Shown here: positions 13,190 through 24,782 of the stretch, piece by piece
Layout of the letters: each line of letters begins with the position of its first letter
Position numbering within the stretch: position 1 is the stretch's first letter
Assembly (NCBI RefSeq): GCF_001411555.2
Contig: NC_049901.1
Coordinates: 35,288,838-35,352,837 of the forward strand
From: Juglans regia
Lineage: Eukaryota; Streptophyta; Magnoliopsida; Fagales; Juglandaceae
Direction: 5' to 3'
Length of the DNA: 64,000 nt
Position numbers and translations under genes: made by a program
The notes under the pieces: generated by a model
Database searches by the model: none
Told to the model about the DNA's origin: nothing
Seen by the model: the letters and a program-made list of their open reading frames with translations, nothing else

Positions 13190-14275
13190 CTAATTGTTAT
13201 GGTCATATTCATCACTGATCAAAAGATTATAATCTCCATTAAGATCTACAAAGAAATCATAAACATCGAGATGAGTTAGGTCCATTCTATTTGGATTATT
13301 AAAGTAAGTTAGATACTCTTTTGGATCATTGTGGTCGGGGAAATTCATTTCAACCCATTTTTATTTTTCCTTCATCTTGATGTAGGTCCACCAAATGTTT
13401 GGACATACGACATGTACATGACCAATACCCTTTCAAACCAAACTTGTGACATTTATCTTCATATTTCTTTAGAGGTTTATTATGTAAGCCTTTGCTTTCA
13501 TGTTGCTTTGTCACAGTGTGGTTCCGCTTCTAGTGGTATTTAGCATTTCTTTTTGAAAGACTTTGATCATCCTCCATTTGATTTCGATAGTTTTTTTACT
13601 ACGTCAACGTCCATGCCCATAGTTTCTTTTACTATGATAAAATGAGATTCCATTTGCTTCAAGGAATGGAGTAGAACTAGTTGGATGAGATTGGTGATTT
13701 TTCGTTAACAACTCATTATTTTGTTCAATCACTAGTAAATAAGATATTAGTTCAAAATACTTTATGAATTCTCACTCTTGATATTGTTGCTGTAGGAGCA
13801 TGTTCAAAGCATGAAATGTAGTATATATATATATTTTCCAACATATCCTCACTAGTGAATTTTTCGCCTTATAGTTTCAACCGTGAGCTAATTTTAGAAA
13901 GTATGGAATTATATTCACTAGAAATCTTACAATTTTGCAACCTCAGGTGTCTTCAATTATAACGAGCTTTTGAGAGGATTATGGTCTTTTGGTGCTCTCA
14001 TCTCTCCTGTAAACTATCCCATAGAATCAATGAATCTTTTCTTGTGAGGTACTCAGTTTTCAGTTCTTCATGTAGATGGTAGTGAAGGAAAATCATTGCT
14101 TTAGCGCGATCTTGCAAGGATGCCTCGTTGAATCAAGATGAATCTCAGCATCAAGGATCCATGATAAATAATTGCTGCAAAAAATATCGAGGGCAACAAA
14201 CTTGAATTTTGTAAGATTTTGCATGATCTATACCAAATAAATTAAGTATTGAATGTGAAAGAAGTATTTAAAATT
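13190..14275 (-). pseudogene. copia-1 gag (broken)
   Basis: Minus-strand translation in pieces gives FVALDIFCSNYLSWILDAEI near 14160-14215, which is the N-terminal gag signature of plant copia elements. A C-terminal stretch WVEMNFPDHNDPKEYL near 13310-13360 is followed by a VYDFFVDLNGDYN tail. The CCHC region is degraded. Multiple stops are present. Confidence 0.75.
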
Positions 14276-14505
14276 AATCTAATATATAGCAGATAAGAAT
14301 ATTCATTGTATTGATATAATAACACTATACTCTATATAATATCACATTGATCATATCAAAATTTTATAAAATGGTTTATATTATAATAAGCATTTATTAA
14401 TATTTATAGAAGGAAAACTTAAGAGTGGTCGGGAAATGTTATGTAGATATATTGCCAAAGAATCAAAACAATACAACGGCTGGCTAGAGTCTCGTGCAGA
14501 TAAGG

Positions 14506-14788
14506 TGTTGTAAAATAAAGGGAAGTAGCAAGAAAACTAAAAGATTATAATATAGATTTAGCTCTTAAGAAGCTCAATATAATTTGTTTTGAATTTCTGG
14601 TGTTGTACAAATGATCCTCAAAATACATTTTTATAGGCATAAGAGGATAAGAAATATGAAAGGGTGATAAATGAATTAATAAGATACATTCATGAATTTA
14701 TAAATTCCAAAATTTGATATATGAATGGGCTAGAATTATAAGAGTTGGAATCTACAAGTTCATGTATATATTTATAATACATACAACT
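14506..14788 (-). repeat. 5' LTR of copia-1, internally shortened
   Basis: Starts TGTTGTAAAATAAAG like the 3' LTR and ends near ATACAACT. At about 283 bp it lacks roughly 390 bp found in the other LTR. The adjoining interior (minus CCTTATCTGCACGAGACTC) does not match the usual initiator-tRNA binding site. Confidence 0.75.
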
Positions 14789-15052
14789 CTTTTCACAACT
14801 CTTCACAATCATGTTTTAAAGGAGGTGTAATTTTGTAAAATAATTTATAAAAGTAACATTATTTCAATTTAATATATAGTTGTATAAAGGGTTGTTAAAA
14901 ATATTGTATGTGTATTATTACTCTTTCAAGTACAGTAAAAATACAATATATATAATAAAGGGTTGTAAAATTGCACCATACTCCATCTGCTAGCTTTTTG
15001 CCTTTCTATGCCATAAGCAAGGCTCATAGCCCTCTAGGTTGTTGGTTCACTT
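14789..15052. other. Non-coding spacer
   Basis: AT-rich spacer between copia-1 and the LINE fragment. GGGTTGTAAAATTGCACCAT resembles neighbouring TTGTAAAAT motifs. Nothing else recognised. Confidence 0.5.
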
Positions 15053-15815
15053 TTGCTTTTTTTCTTTGATAGTCAACAAAGTAGTCAATCTTATTGAACT
15101 GAAATATGACATTCAACCATTACAAGAGGTTTAATACATTCACCAACACAATCAATATCTAGTAGTTCATGTTCTAAACTCACTGCTATTTCAGCTAATT
15201 GATGGGCAACACCGTTCAATTCTCTCTTAACATGCTATATTTTCCATTGAGCATTGCACAGAAGATTGATGATGTCTGAAATAAGGCATTGCAGTTTCCC
15301 GGCAGGGGAATCACACCTCTTAATTGCATGTACAACTTAACTAGAATCACCTTCAAAGATTATAGAGTCGAGACTCAACTCTTGGCAAAATAAAACAGCA
15401 GTGAGTAACCCTCTTGCTTCTGCCATCACAGGATCAGTGCAAAATAATCTTGGTTGCATCAAACTTGCCAAAACGAAACCATCATCATCTCTTATCACCA
15501 CACCAACACCAATCTTGTTAAAATCAGTTCCTACCACATCCCAATTTACTTTCACCCAAGGTGATGGAGGTGTTTCCCATTGAGCAGCAAGCAAAGGGTT
15601 TTGAGTTCCTGACCCTACTGTCTTTGATCTTGCATTGCAGTAATCCACAACAGCTTTAACTGCATTACCATAGAGCACATAGGAAGATTGAAAAGGACCA
15701 ACATGAATGAGTGTGTTTCTTCTAAATCAGCTTTTGCTTTTGTTTTTTGTATAAGATATATTATTTGAAATATTTGCTTAAGTCTGCTTATCATGCCCAT
15801 CTATTTTTCAATAAA
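15053..15815 (-). pseudogene. LINE 3' fragment, RNase H domain
   Basis: Minus strand. A 113-residue frame at 15337-15678 reads VKVNWDVVGTDFNKIGVGVV, then IRDDDGFVL, MAEARGLLTAV and IIFEGDSS. This is the D-E-D layout of the plant RNase H (RVT_3) domain at the C-terminus of L1-type LINEs. It stops at GDSS; the same frame continues downstream with VKRELNGVAHQLAEIAV, the usual domain end. A T-rich tract at 15053-15066 marks the 3' end. It is 5'-truncated: no RT or endonuclease is present. Confidence 0.8.
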
Positions 15816-16529
15816 ATCTCTGTCCTTAATGGGGTGAAAACCGACTGACCACCTTGAATTTTGCCATCAAGACCGACCAAACCGGCCGAGGGAGAGAAGG
15901 AATACCAGCCAGACTGATTCTGGCCGGTTCTCGGCTAGTTCAATGATCTAGATTTCGGTTTGGGCCCTTTTTTGGGCCTAGTTTTGGGTTTTTTTTTACC
16001 CTATTTATAGATCATTTTTGGCTTTTTTGGATTGCCTTAAAACCTTAATTTGCTGTAGTGAGTTTTTGAAGCCCATTCTAAATATCTAAGTTTCATTTTT
16101 ATTTTAATGTCATTTGTAATGTTAAGTTAAAAAAAATAAAATAAAATTAGCAATAGTAAAATAATTATGGCGTAAGTATATACTAATACTACCATACCTC
16201 TTACTAGATAACTAAAAAAAATAACTTCACTAGATGTTTAATACACATTACATATAAGAAAAAATTGTCCCAAGTTAGCAACAATGCAAGTAAAAAACAT
16301 AAGATAAATAAATGGCAACAAGTATTGTCATTCGTGATCTTCATGTTTACTTTAGCGATAGTTGTGACGTTTGATTGTGCACCCAACTCTATATAGAAAC
16401 ATTTATAAATAATCAAATGTTAGTGAATTTGGATGATAAAAAATACTAAAATTAAGTTAGTAATGCAAATAAATATTGAATGATCAAAAGAATTTAAACA
16501 TTACCCGAGTCTACGACGAAACTCTCCAC

Positions 16530-18545
16530 ATTATCCATGGACTATCAATTGTTGTTGACGGATGTCTCAACCAATTTTGAGCACAAATAAGTGTCTCCAT
16601 CGTTCTCAGACCCAACGAACTCCAAAAGGATCAAGCACACAACCTCCCGTGTTGGCTTGGATGCAACCGTGGAAACAGGCTTGGCCAACAAGTCTCGTGT
16701 AATCCTCGCAAGTATAAAATAGTTAGGCTCATTAATTTTTCACTAGATCAATAAGTCAAAAGATGGGCTGAGTGCCTCACAACCATTTGATAAATACCGA
16801 TCCACCTCTGTTTTGTCAATAATAGATATCAATGCGGAAGATGCTTTATACTACTCGTAGAACCATTTTGTCTCACGTTTGCTATCACCATCATTTATGG
16901 TTCTAGATGTCGAAGGGGGCTCATGTTCTTGGGCACTCGTGGTAGAATCGAACGTAGCATTATACTCTGCATACAAATCTGCTAATACTTGTCTCACACT
17001 CGACACTAACTCTTCAGCACGAGTCTCATCATGAATTTTCTTTAAATGGAAAATAAGAAACTCTAACTTGCTACGTGGATCAAGCACAACTCCAATCAAC
17101 ATCAACAAGTTCATCCTATCTAATAATCCCTAATACTTACCATATTTTGTTCTTATGCTTATGGTCATACTCCTCAAATAACCATTATCACTCTTGCTCA
17201 GCATAATCAACTCGTTTTGGAGATCACAAATCTCCAGAAAACTAGTGTTGGCCGTGATATATAAACACCCAAAAAAAAATATAGTAGTGTTATTATAAAA
17301 TATTTCTAAAAACTTTACAAACATCTGTACTGTCTCCCGCACCCTAGCTTTAGGAGGCCCCATGTGTCCACCAAAGTGAGAAAATTATAATCCTCAATCT
17401 CCATCAGCCTGAAAGCCTTCTCAAACTTCTCAGCTACCTCTAACATCATATAAGCTGAGATCCATAAGGTTGGAATATCAAGAGACAACATTTTCTTACA
17501 ATTAATTTTCTCTTTTTTCTGCACATCTCTTAAACTTGTATAATCTTGCAAGGAATGAACATACATATCTAACCACCTTTCAAACCATTGTTATTGCATC
17601 ATTACACTCATTCAAACCCTCCTTTACAATAAGGCTCAAAATATGAGCACAACATTTCATGTGCATATACTTTCCCCCAAACACATTATCTGTCAAAAAT
17701 TATTTCAAATATGAAATTGTAGTATCATTTGAGTGTGCATTATAAAACATTATAGTAAATATTCTATTAATGCCCTAATCAAAGAGCCATGACTCAACAT
17801 ATCTCCCAATACTATCCCCTCGATGATTAGGGATTAAACAAAACTTAATGATAATTTTCTGCAACTTCCAATCCCTATCATTGAAATGTGCAGTTAGATA
17901 CATATAATTAAGATTTTGTAACAATGTCCATATATCGGTAGTCAACGAAATCTTCATCCCACCATCTTTAAACACATTTTTAGCATTCCTTTTTCTAATT
18001 CATACAATCCCTTGCAACCATAACGTGACATGGCACTTTAAACGGAGGTTCAAAAGACCAACACATTTTCCTAAATCCTTGCCCTTCAACAATTCTAAAT
18101 GACAACTTCTCGGTAATTACCATCTCTACAATCGACAACCTTATAGTCTCTTCACTATACTTATGGGTTGCAAGACTCCTTATCGTACTACCATCACTCT
18201 CTCCACCCCCCTCCTCGGGTGTTGCATCACCTGTTAATATTTTTTGGTATCTATTTGAAAGCCTATGTTTATGAGGAGTTTTTAGGCATGAAGGCAAATA
18301 GTTTTGCAAAGTTTAAGTCCCGTTCCTCTTTGAGTGGCAAGTGTACATCTTGCCACAATAATTACACTTAGTCTTAGGATCATCTATAGGACAACCCTCC
18401 ACCTTCGTAAAATGGTTCCAAACAACTGATGGATCCTTCCCTTTCAGTTTCTTAAGAAGTGGACAACTACTACTGGTAGGGGTACTAGGGGGTCTTGATG
18501 TTTGGATCTCTCTCAAATCATCTCTCAAGTTAATGGCTGGTTCAT
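16530..18545 (-). pseudogene. hAT transposase with BED zinc finger (broken)
   Basis: Minus strand. From the N-terminus: a BED finger (VWNHFTKVEGC...CNYCGKMYTCHS) at about 18330-18430; the KILTGDATPEEGGGESDG spacer at about 18210; ITEKLSFRIVEGQGFRKM and a VPCHVMVARDCM stretch near 18010-18130. Then come MKISLTTDIWTLLQNLNYM (17890-17960), SLDIPTLWISAYMMLEVAEK (17410-17490), LIGVVLDPRSKLEFL (17050-17110) and the hATC dimerisation region with PVSTVAS near 16670. The tryptophan pair expected before it is replaced by stops. Many frameshifts; not functional. Ac-like hAT (zf-BED/RICESLEEPER type) by motif order. Confidence 0.85.
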
Positions 18546-19188
18546 TTTAATGAATATCAATTGAAGTCGACGAATAATCCATCCAAGTTATAAAAAAAAG
18601 TAGAATTGTTACATGTACATAACACACATTTCAATTACACAGCATATAGTTTGCAACATGACAAACATCACAAGTCTAAGACTTTAATCTAGATTCTAGT
18701 TTGCTCATATTTTCTCAATTTATATCAAACTAATTTTACAAAACAATTAGAACATAAAAAATTAACAATCGTAAATTTTTTTCATGAAAAATAAATATTA
18801 AATCGAACATATAACACACTCTTTTTCTTAGGAAGAGGACGATACCCCAGTTTTATTAAAAAGCCCTCACTTGTGGCGGATAAAAACCGCGGTTACAAGA
18901 CAACACCTAAGAGATACAAATAAACAAAGAAAACTAAACCCAGGCATAAAAAAAATCTCACCTTCACTATAAATGAAAAACACAATATCAGACTATTAGG
19001 ATAAGAAAAGAGAAACAACTAAGACAGGGCAATTAGGATCATCCAAAACTTTTTGTTTAGAAAAATTACTACATGTTGGTAATAGATTGGTACAAGATCA
19101 TTCCAAGAAATGAAGTCCGAAGCTCCAAGAACGCTCCAAGAATGGCTTTCTCCTTGAAAGTTTTTTCTTGCTTCGTTTGACGCAAGTA

Positions 19189-20478
19189 ATGGCTGCTGCT
19201 GCTATCAACGGAGGTCGGCGTCCCTTCGTGGATCTAGTATCGGTGGTTCCTCAACCTCTTCCAGATATGTCTGTGGCTTTTCGTCTGCCGAAGTCTAAGG
19301 ATGGAGAAATTTTTTTCCAGTTCTCTAAGGAGGAAGTCCAACGTTCTGCTGAACCTTTTCGGTATTCGATCGTATTGAAGTTTTTGAGAAACAGACCATC
19401 ATTGGATGCCATTCAGGCCTTCATTCATAAGAGATGGAATCTTGATGGAGTTCCAGTCGTCTCCAATATGCGGCATCCTCGGAATGTTTTTATTAGAATG
19501 GTTTCAGAAGAAGATTGCAATAAGGCTCTGTCTCGTGAAGTCAATGATATAGATGGTATTCCTTACCGTCCATTCCACTGGACTCCAGAATTTAAAGAAG
19601 AAGAAGAACCTTCGCTTGTTCCGGTGTGGATTGTACTTCCAGGTTTGCCTCCGAATTACTATCATGAATCTTTCCTTAAAATTCTTACAGCCCCTATTGG
19701 TAGATTTATTAGAAGTGATAACTCTACTCGTTGTGTTACTCGGACTGATGGTGCTCGTATCTGTGTTGAAATGGATGTTGCTAAGAAACCGTTACTTTCT
19801 TTTTGGATTGGAATGCCTGGTTTGGGAACTAGCAGAAAGCAAGAAATTGTTTATGAAACGTTGCCAGCGTTCTGTTCTAAATGCCATATACAGGGACATA
19901 ATTTAAAGACTTGCCGTGCTGGGAAAAAAAATGTAGGAAGTAATGTGTGGGTTCGGCAAAAAGAACTGATCGTGGAGGAGCTGACGGATAAGAATAATAT
20001 TCCAGTTCTTGAAAATACAGACGTTGAGCCAAAAGAACCAGCTGAGGAGGATCGGGTGTTAGTTGTTCAAGCGCATAATCTTGATCATGCGGAGTTGGAA
20101 CCGGAAAAGGATCAAGAGGATAATCTTGAGATTCCGGAACTTGCGGAAGAAATGATTCCAAGAATTATGGACGGAAATTTGGACTGTGCGAACCGTTTAA
20201 GGGAAACAGAATTGGAAACAGATATGAGGGAGGGGGAAGTGATTCCTAGTTCTGCAGAAAAAGATGTTTATGATGGACCTGAGGAAGAGGTATGTCTGGA
20301 AGATGGGTCGATGTCTGATCCGGAACCTGAGAAATGTGCGGAAGTTTTTTTGCAGGAGAAGGAATATCACTCGGCTGCCGAAGATGAAGTTGTTAAGCGT
20401 AAATATCAAAAGAGGCAGTTTGAGAAGATCCGTAGTTCTAGGCGGGTGATCACTAGAACACAAAAGTTTTCTCAATGA
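19189..20478 (+). CDS. LINE-1 ORF1, DUF4283/zinc-knuckle RNA-binding protein
   Basis: An intact 429-residue frame. ATG at 19189 is chosen because LINE-2 has the matching start (MAVANANVG...) and because there is no earlier ATG in frame. Residues about 35-200 match the DUF4283 fold typical of plant L1 ORF1 proteins (LKFLRNRPSLDAIQAFIHKRW, RNVFIRM, PVWIVLPGLPPNYYHE). A CX2CX4HX4C knuckle (CSKCHIQGHNLKTC) sits at residues 229-242. The C-terminal third is acidic and ends in a basic KRKYQKRQFEKIRSSRR tail. In L1-type elements ORF1 packages the RNA in the ribonucleoprotein. The stop TGA overlaps the ORF2 ATG as ATGA. Confidence 0.85.
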   Translation: MAAAAINGGRRPFVDLVSVVPQPLPDMSVAFRLPKSKDGEIFFQFSKEEVQRSAEPFRYSIVLKFLRNRPSLDAIQAFIHKRWNLDGVPVVSNMRHPRNVFIRMVSEEDCNKALSREVNDIDGIPYRPFHWTPEFKEEEEPSLVPVWIVLPGLPPNYYHESFLKILTAPIGRFIRSDNSTRCVTRTDGARICVEMDVAKKPLLSFWIGMPGLGTSRKQEIVYETLPAFCSKCHIQGHNLKTCRAGKKNVGSNVWVRQKELIVEELTDKNNIPVLENTDVEPKEPAEEDRVLVVQAHNLDHAELEPEKDQEDNLEIPELAEEMIPRIMDGNLDCANRLRETELETDMREGEVIPSSAEKDVYDGPEEEVCLEDGSMSDPEPEKCAEVFLQEKEYHSAAEDEVVKRKYQKRQFEKIRSSRRVITRTQKFSQ

Positions 20479-23400
20479 TTGGATCAATTTTAGTTTGGAA
20501 TGTAAGAGGTTTAGGTACCTCTAAGAGACGATTACAAAAAATGCTGTCTAAATATAAGCCAAAATTGATAGTGTTGCTGGAACCTTTTCAGAGTGTGGTT
20601 AAAATCCATAGTTTCATGCGGTTATTGAAATTTGATGAGGCGATATCAAATGAGACTGATGGTGGTAAAATCTGGGTGTTTTGGAAAAATGAATTGGATG
20701 TGCAGGTGGTTCGCATGAGTTCGCAGTTTGTGTCATTATGCATTACCGAAGGAAGTAATCATTTCTTGGGTAATTTTATTTATGCAAAGTGTAATAGGCT
20801 TGAACGACAGCTGCTTTGGGAGGAGTTGAATTCGGATAGAATGGGTGTGGAGCCGTGTTTGTTTGCTGGGGATTTCAATGTAATTCGGTCGGATATTGAG
20901 AGGTGTGGTGGGCGTCCGAGGAATAGAGTTGCAATTGATGAGTTTAATAGATGGATTCATCAGGGTGGGTTGTTGGAAATGAATTCACAAGGTGGTAAGT
21001 TTACATGGTGTAATGGTCAGCAAGGGTTATCTAGAGCTTGGGCAAAGTTGGATAGAGTTTTACTTGATGCAAATTTTCTGTCTCTTTTTCCGACTGCTCA
21101 TTGTTTGTATCTTCCTAGGACTACATCGGACCATTGTCCTATGGTTATAGAATTTTTAAGTGATCCTTTCTCTTATGGTCCACCTCCATTTCGTTTTCAG
21201 CAAATGTGGGTTGAGCATCCGGATTTTATGACTTTTGTTCAAAATGTTTGGTTTGAATCGGTTATAGGTTCGGGCCTTTTTAAATTAGCTACTAAACTTA
21301 AAAAACTTAAGGTGGCGTTGTGTGTATGGAACAAGAGTGTATTTGGGAGAACTAATAATCAGATTGCTATTCTTGAAGATAAGATTGAGAATCTGGAAAA
21401 TTTGTTGCAGAGAGGTTGGGATGATGATATTGAAAGGGAATTAGTGAGGAGTTCTAATGAGTTGTCTTCTTGGAGGCTTAGGGAGGATATTAGATTGGCA
21501 CAAATGGCTAAAATTAAGTGGAGAATGGATGGTGATAGGAATACAAAATTCTTTCATGTGTGGTTATCTAATAAAAAGCATAGGAAAATTCATCAGTTGA
21601 GAACTTCGAATGGGTTGGAGTTTAATTCTCCGGAAGAAATTCATCTTGGAGCTGTTGATTATTTTTCTGAGTTTCTTCAAAGATCTAATCCGGTTAGGGA
21701 GGTGCCTGATTTATCTAGTTTAATTTCATCGGTTATTAATGATGAGGATTGTGTCCGGCTTTGTGGGATCCCTTCGTTGGTTGAAGTGAAAGAGGCTCTA
21801 TCAACTATTCCTATTAATAGTTCTCCGGGTCCAGATGGTTTTGGCGAGGGTTTTTTTATGAGTTGTTGGGAGGTGGTTAAAGTGGACGTTTTAGAAGCTA
21901 TTTCAGAATTTTTTCTATCAAAACGTCTTCCGAGATTTTATTCGGCTTCTTTTATTGTGCTTATCCCGAAGGTAGATGTGCCTTCGGGGTTTGATAAATT
22001 TAGGCCAATTAGCCTTTGTTCAGTTTTCTATAAAATTTGTTCAAAAATTATTGTGAATCGCATGACAGGTTTCCTTCCCAAAATGATTTCTCTTGAACAA
22101 GGAGCGTTTATACCTGGGCGAAGTATTTTTGAGAATATCAGTCTTACCCAGGAAATGGTTCACTCTCTGAAGAGGACGTCACATGGTGGTAATATTATGA
22201 TTAAAGTTGATATGACTAAAGCATATGATCGGGTGGAGTGGCATTTTTTGATTGAGGTTTTGAGGTGTTTTGGCTTTCCTTCTTCCTTTTGTGCTCTGAT
22301 TAGTGCTTGTATTTCGAATGTGTGGTATTCTGTGATGCTTAATGGTACAACGAAAGGTTTCTTTCAAGGGAGGCGGGGTTTGCGCCAAGGGGATCCCCTT
22401 TCGCCTTACCTTTTTATTATTCTTCAAGAAGTGCTTTCTAGACTTTTGAAACAAAGCTTTGATGGGAACAAGATTGGAAAATTTTCCCAAGCTAGAGGTA
22501 CTCCTCATATTGTTATTTTTCTGAATGGGGGTAAGAAATCGGTTAAGGAACTGTTGGTGGTTTTTGAAAAATATGAAAAATGGTCAGGTCAGCAAATTAG
22601 TAAAGAAAAGACGGCTATATTTTATTCTCCTAAAATTTCGTTAGTAAGAAAGAGAGATCTTAAAAGGCTGACAGGGTTCTCTGAAGGTTTGTTTCCTTTT
22701 AAATATCTTGGGGTTCCGATTGTATTAGGGCGTCTTAAGCATGAGCATCTAGAGGAGATGATTAACAAAGTCTGGAATAAAATCAATGGTTGGAAAATGA
22801 AATTATTATCTGCGGGTGGGCGCTTAATTTTACTTCGTCATGTGCTGTCTAGTATGGCTTTACATATTTTTGCAGTTTTACAAGTTCCTCATTCTATTAT
22901 TAAAGTTTTAATTCGACTGTTGAGCACATTTTTTTGGGGTGAGATTAATGGTAAAGGAAAAAAAAAGTGGGTGGCCTGGGAGAATATTTGTAAGCCAATA
23001 GAGGAGGGTGGTCTTGGTTTGCGGAATTTGGGGGATATTCAAAGAGCTTTGCACATGAGGTTTGCTTGGAATCTTTTGAAAGGAGAATCTCTGTGGGCTA
23101 GTTTCTTTAAAGGAAAATATGTGGGAAATTCGAGTTGGTGTCTTATTGATATGAGAAAAGGTACGAGGTTTTGGAAAATGATTATCAAAAGTATTCCGAG
23201 TGTTTTTAATAATGCTAAATGGAGAGTTCGAGATGGTAATATTTTATTTTGGTATGATAAATGGAGAGATGAGGGTCCTCTAATTGATGAGTTACAGATA
23301 GTGGGTAATCCGATGTTGCAAGTTAAAGAGTGTAAGTTGTCCAATAGTTGGGATGTGGAGTTTTTGAGTACGTTGGTTGGTCAGGATAAGGTGGAGAGTA

Positions 23401-24575
23401 TTATTGAGGCTTTGGCTGGGTGTAAGGGAGGATCTGATGTATTGATCTGGATGAAGAATGACAGTGGGAATTTTTCGACCAAATCCGCTTGGGATTATAT
23501 TCGTGTTCAAGGATCTAGTATGGAGTGGCATCCTTGGGTATGGCATAAATTACTTCCACTTAAAGTTTCGGTTTTAATGTGGAAGGTGTGGTTCATGGCA
23601 TTAAGTGTTGATGATCGTCTTCGGCGCATTGGGATCCAGATAGTTTCTCGTTGTGATTGTTGTGATGAAGGTAATTATGAAGACCAAGATCATGTGTTAC
23701 TTACAGGTGAATTTGCATCGGCTTTATGGCATTTCTATGGATCTATTTTTGGTATTCCTATTGGTCGTACTTGGAGGGAGACGGTACAAATTTGATTTCG
23801 AAGGGCATCTTTTAATTCTCAACTGGGAATAATAGTGGGGATTTTACCGTCTATTATTACTTGGCATCTATGGACTAGACGTTGTGCTGCGCGTATGGAG
23901 GGAAGGTTCCAGTCTATTTTTTCGGTTCGGCTTTCTATTAGTAGATGGATGGGAGTTGTAGTTCGAGATATGAAAAATGTTAGTAATTGTTCCAGACATG
24001 ACTCACAGGTTTTACAGTCATTGAATATTCCTGTTTTGGTTCCTATTAGAAAGCATTTACAACCAGTGGCTTGGCAAAAGCCAACTCATGGGTGGTTTAA
24101 ATTGAATACAGATGGGAGTAGTCTGGGTAATCCTGGTTGTTCAGGGGTGGGCGGTATCATTAGGAATGATCGTGGTCTTATGGTTTATGCTTTTAATTCT
24201 TCTATTAGTATCGGTACAAGTAATAGAGCGGAGTTGTTAGCTGTTCTTCAGGGGCTCAAGGCATGTAAGGATTTGGGGATTAATTTTGTGGAAATTGAAT
24301 TAGATTCGCAAGTGGTGATTTCGTGGTGGAATAGGAGAAGGTGTGGTGTGTGGTATTTAGAAGATTTTTGGGAAGATACGTTGGCTCTCATGGATTCTAT
24401 GGTGTGCGTTGTTCGTCATGTTTATAGAGAGGGAAATAAAGTTGCGGATTGGTTGGCTCGGAGTGGTGCGTTGGGTCTTAATTCAGGGTGGAGATTTGTT
24501 AGGGAGGTGCCTAGGGTGCTTCGTGGTTTAATCCGTTTGGATAATTTGGGTTTGCCTTCTTTACGTTATCGTTAG
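20475..24575 (+). pseudogene. LINE-1 ORF2: endonuclease, reverse transcriptase, RNase H
   Basis: The frame spans 1366 codons with a single in-frame TGA at 23793-23795, where LINE-2 has a tryptophan codon. Residues 1-225 form the apurinic-type endonuclease (GDFNVIR at about 132, SDHCPM at about 218). RT spans about 470-750 (FRPISLCSVFYKI, KAYDRVEWHFL, GLRQGDPLSPYLF). A zinc-finger RVT region (CDCCDEGNYEDQDHVLL) precedes the TGA. RNase H follows with NTDGSSLGNPG, NRAELLAVLQGLKA and IELDSQVV (D, E, D kept). The codons for the catalytic YADD box are absent between 22511 and 22512, leaving RGTPHI joined to VIFLNGG. Without them the RT cannot be catalytic, so the element is classed as inactive. Confidence 0.88.
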
Positions 24576-24782
24576 TGTCTTGTTCTTGTGTAATGTTTGT
24601 CCGTTTTAGTAGGTTTGTAATTTTATTTTGTAATTTTGACATCTGGTAATATTGTTTGTAATACTAGGTGTCGGTCTGTAACCACGGTATTCCTCCGCCA
24701 CAAGTGAGGGTTATTAATAAAATTTGGGACGGGGTCACTCATGGACAGGTGACTTCGGCTCTTCTAAAAAAAAAAAAAAAAA
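24576..24782 (+). other. LINE-1 3' UTR and poly(A) tail
   Basis: A conserved family 3' UTR (GGTATTCCTCCGCCACAAGT, TTAATAAAATTTGGGACGGG, GGCTCTTCT) ends in an A-tract at 24765-24782. The same block appears reversed at 18830-18905 (LINE-2) and 27894-27985 (LINE-3), which shows that all three belong to one family. Confidence 0.85.

Larger units (their letters stand above)
8803..14788 (-). mobile_element. Ty1/copia retrotransposon relic (copia-1)
   Basis: A minus-strand LTR retrotransposon. Both LTRs are present and the internal region carries gag, integrase, reverse transcriptase and RNase H remains in copia order (gag-INT-RT-RH), all broken by stops and frameshifts. The polypurine tract abuts the 3' LTR (minus-strand TTAGGGGAG, plus 9472-9480). 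No clear target-site duplication was found at the outer ends, so the boundaries rest on the LTR termini TGTTG...CAACA. Confidence 0.85.
18960..24782 (+). mobile_element. LINE-1, near full-length L1-type non-LTR retrotransposon
   Basis: Plus-strand element with 5' UTR, ORF1 (19189-20478), ORF2 (20475-24575 including one in-frame TGA), a 190-bp 3' UTR and a poly(A) tail at 24765-24782. It is inserted in the 3' UTR of the opposite-strand LINE-2: LINE-2 3' UTR sequence lies on both sides. The 5' boundary is estimated from the length of missing LINE-2 UTR and is uncertain by some tens of bases. The direct repeat AAACTAAA (about 18933 and 24791) could be part of a target duplication. Confidence 0.8.

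Noticed and set aside
20736..23546. Minus-strand frames of 74-109 residues within LINE-1
   Set aside because: Antisense shadows of the ORF2 coding strand, which has clear domain similarity.
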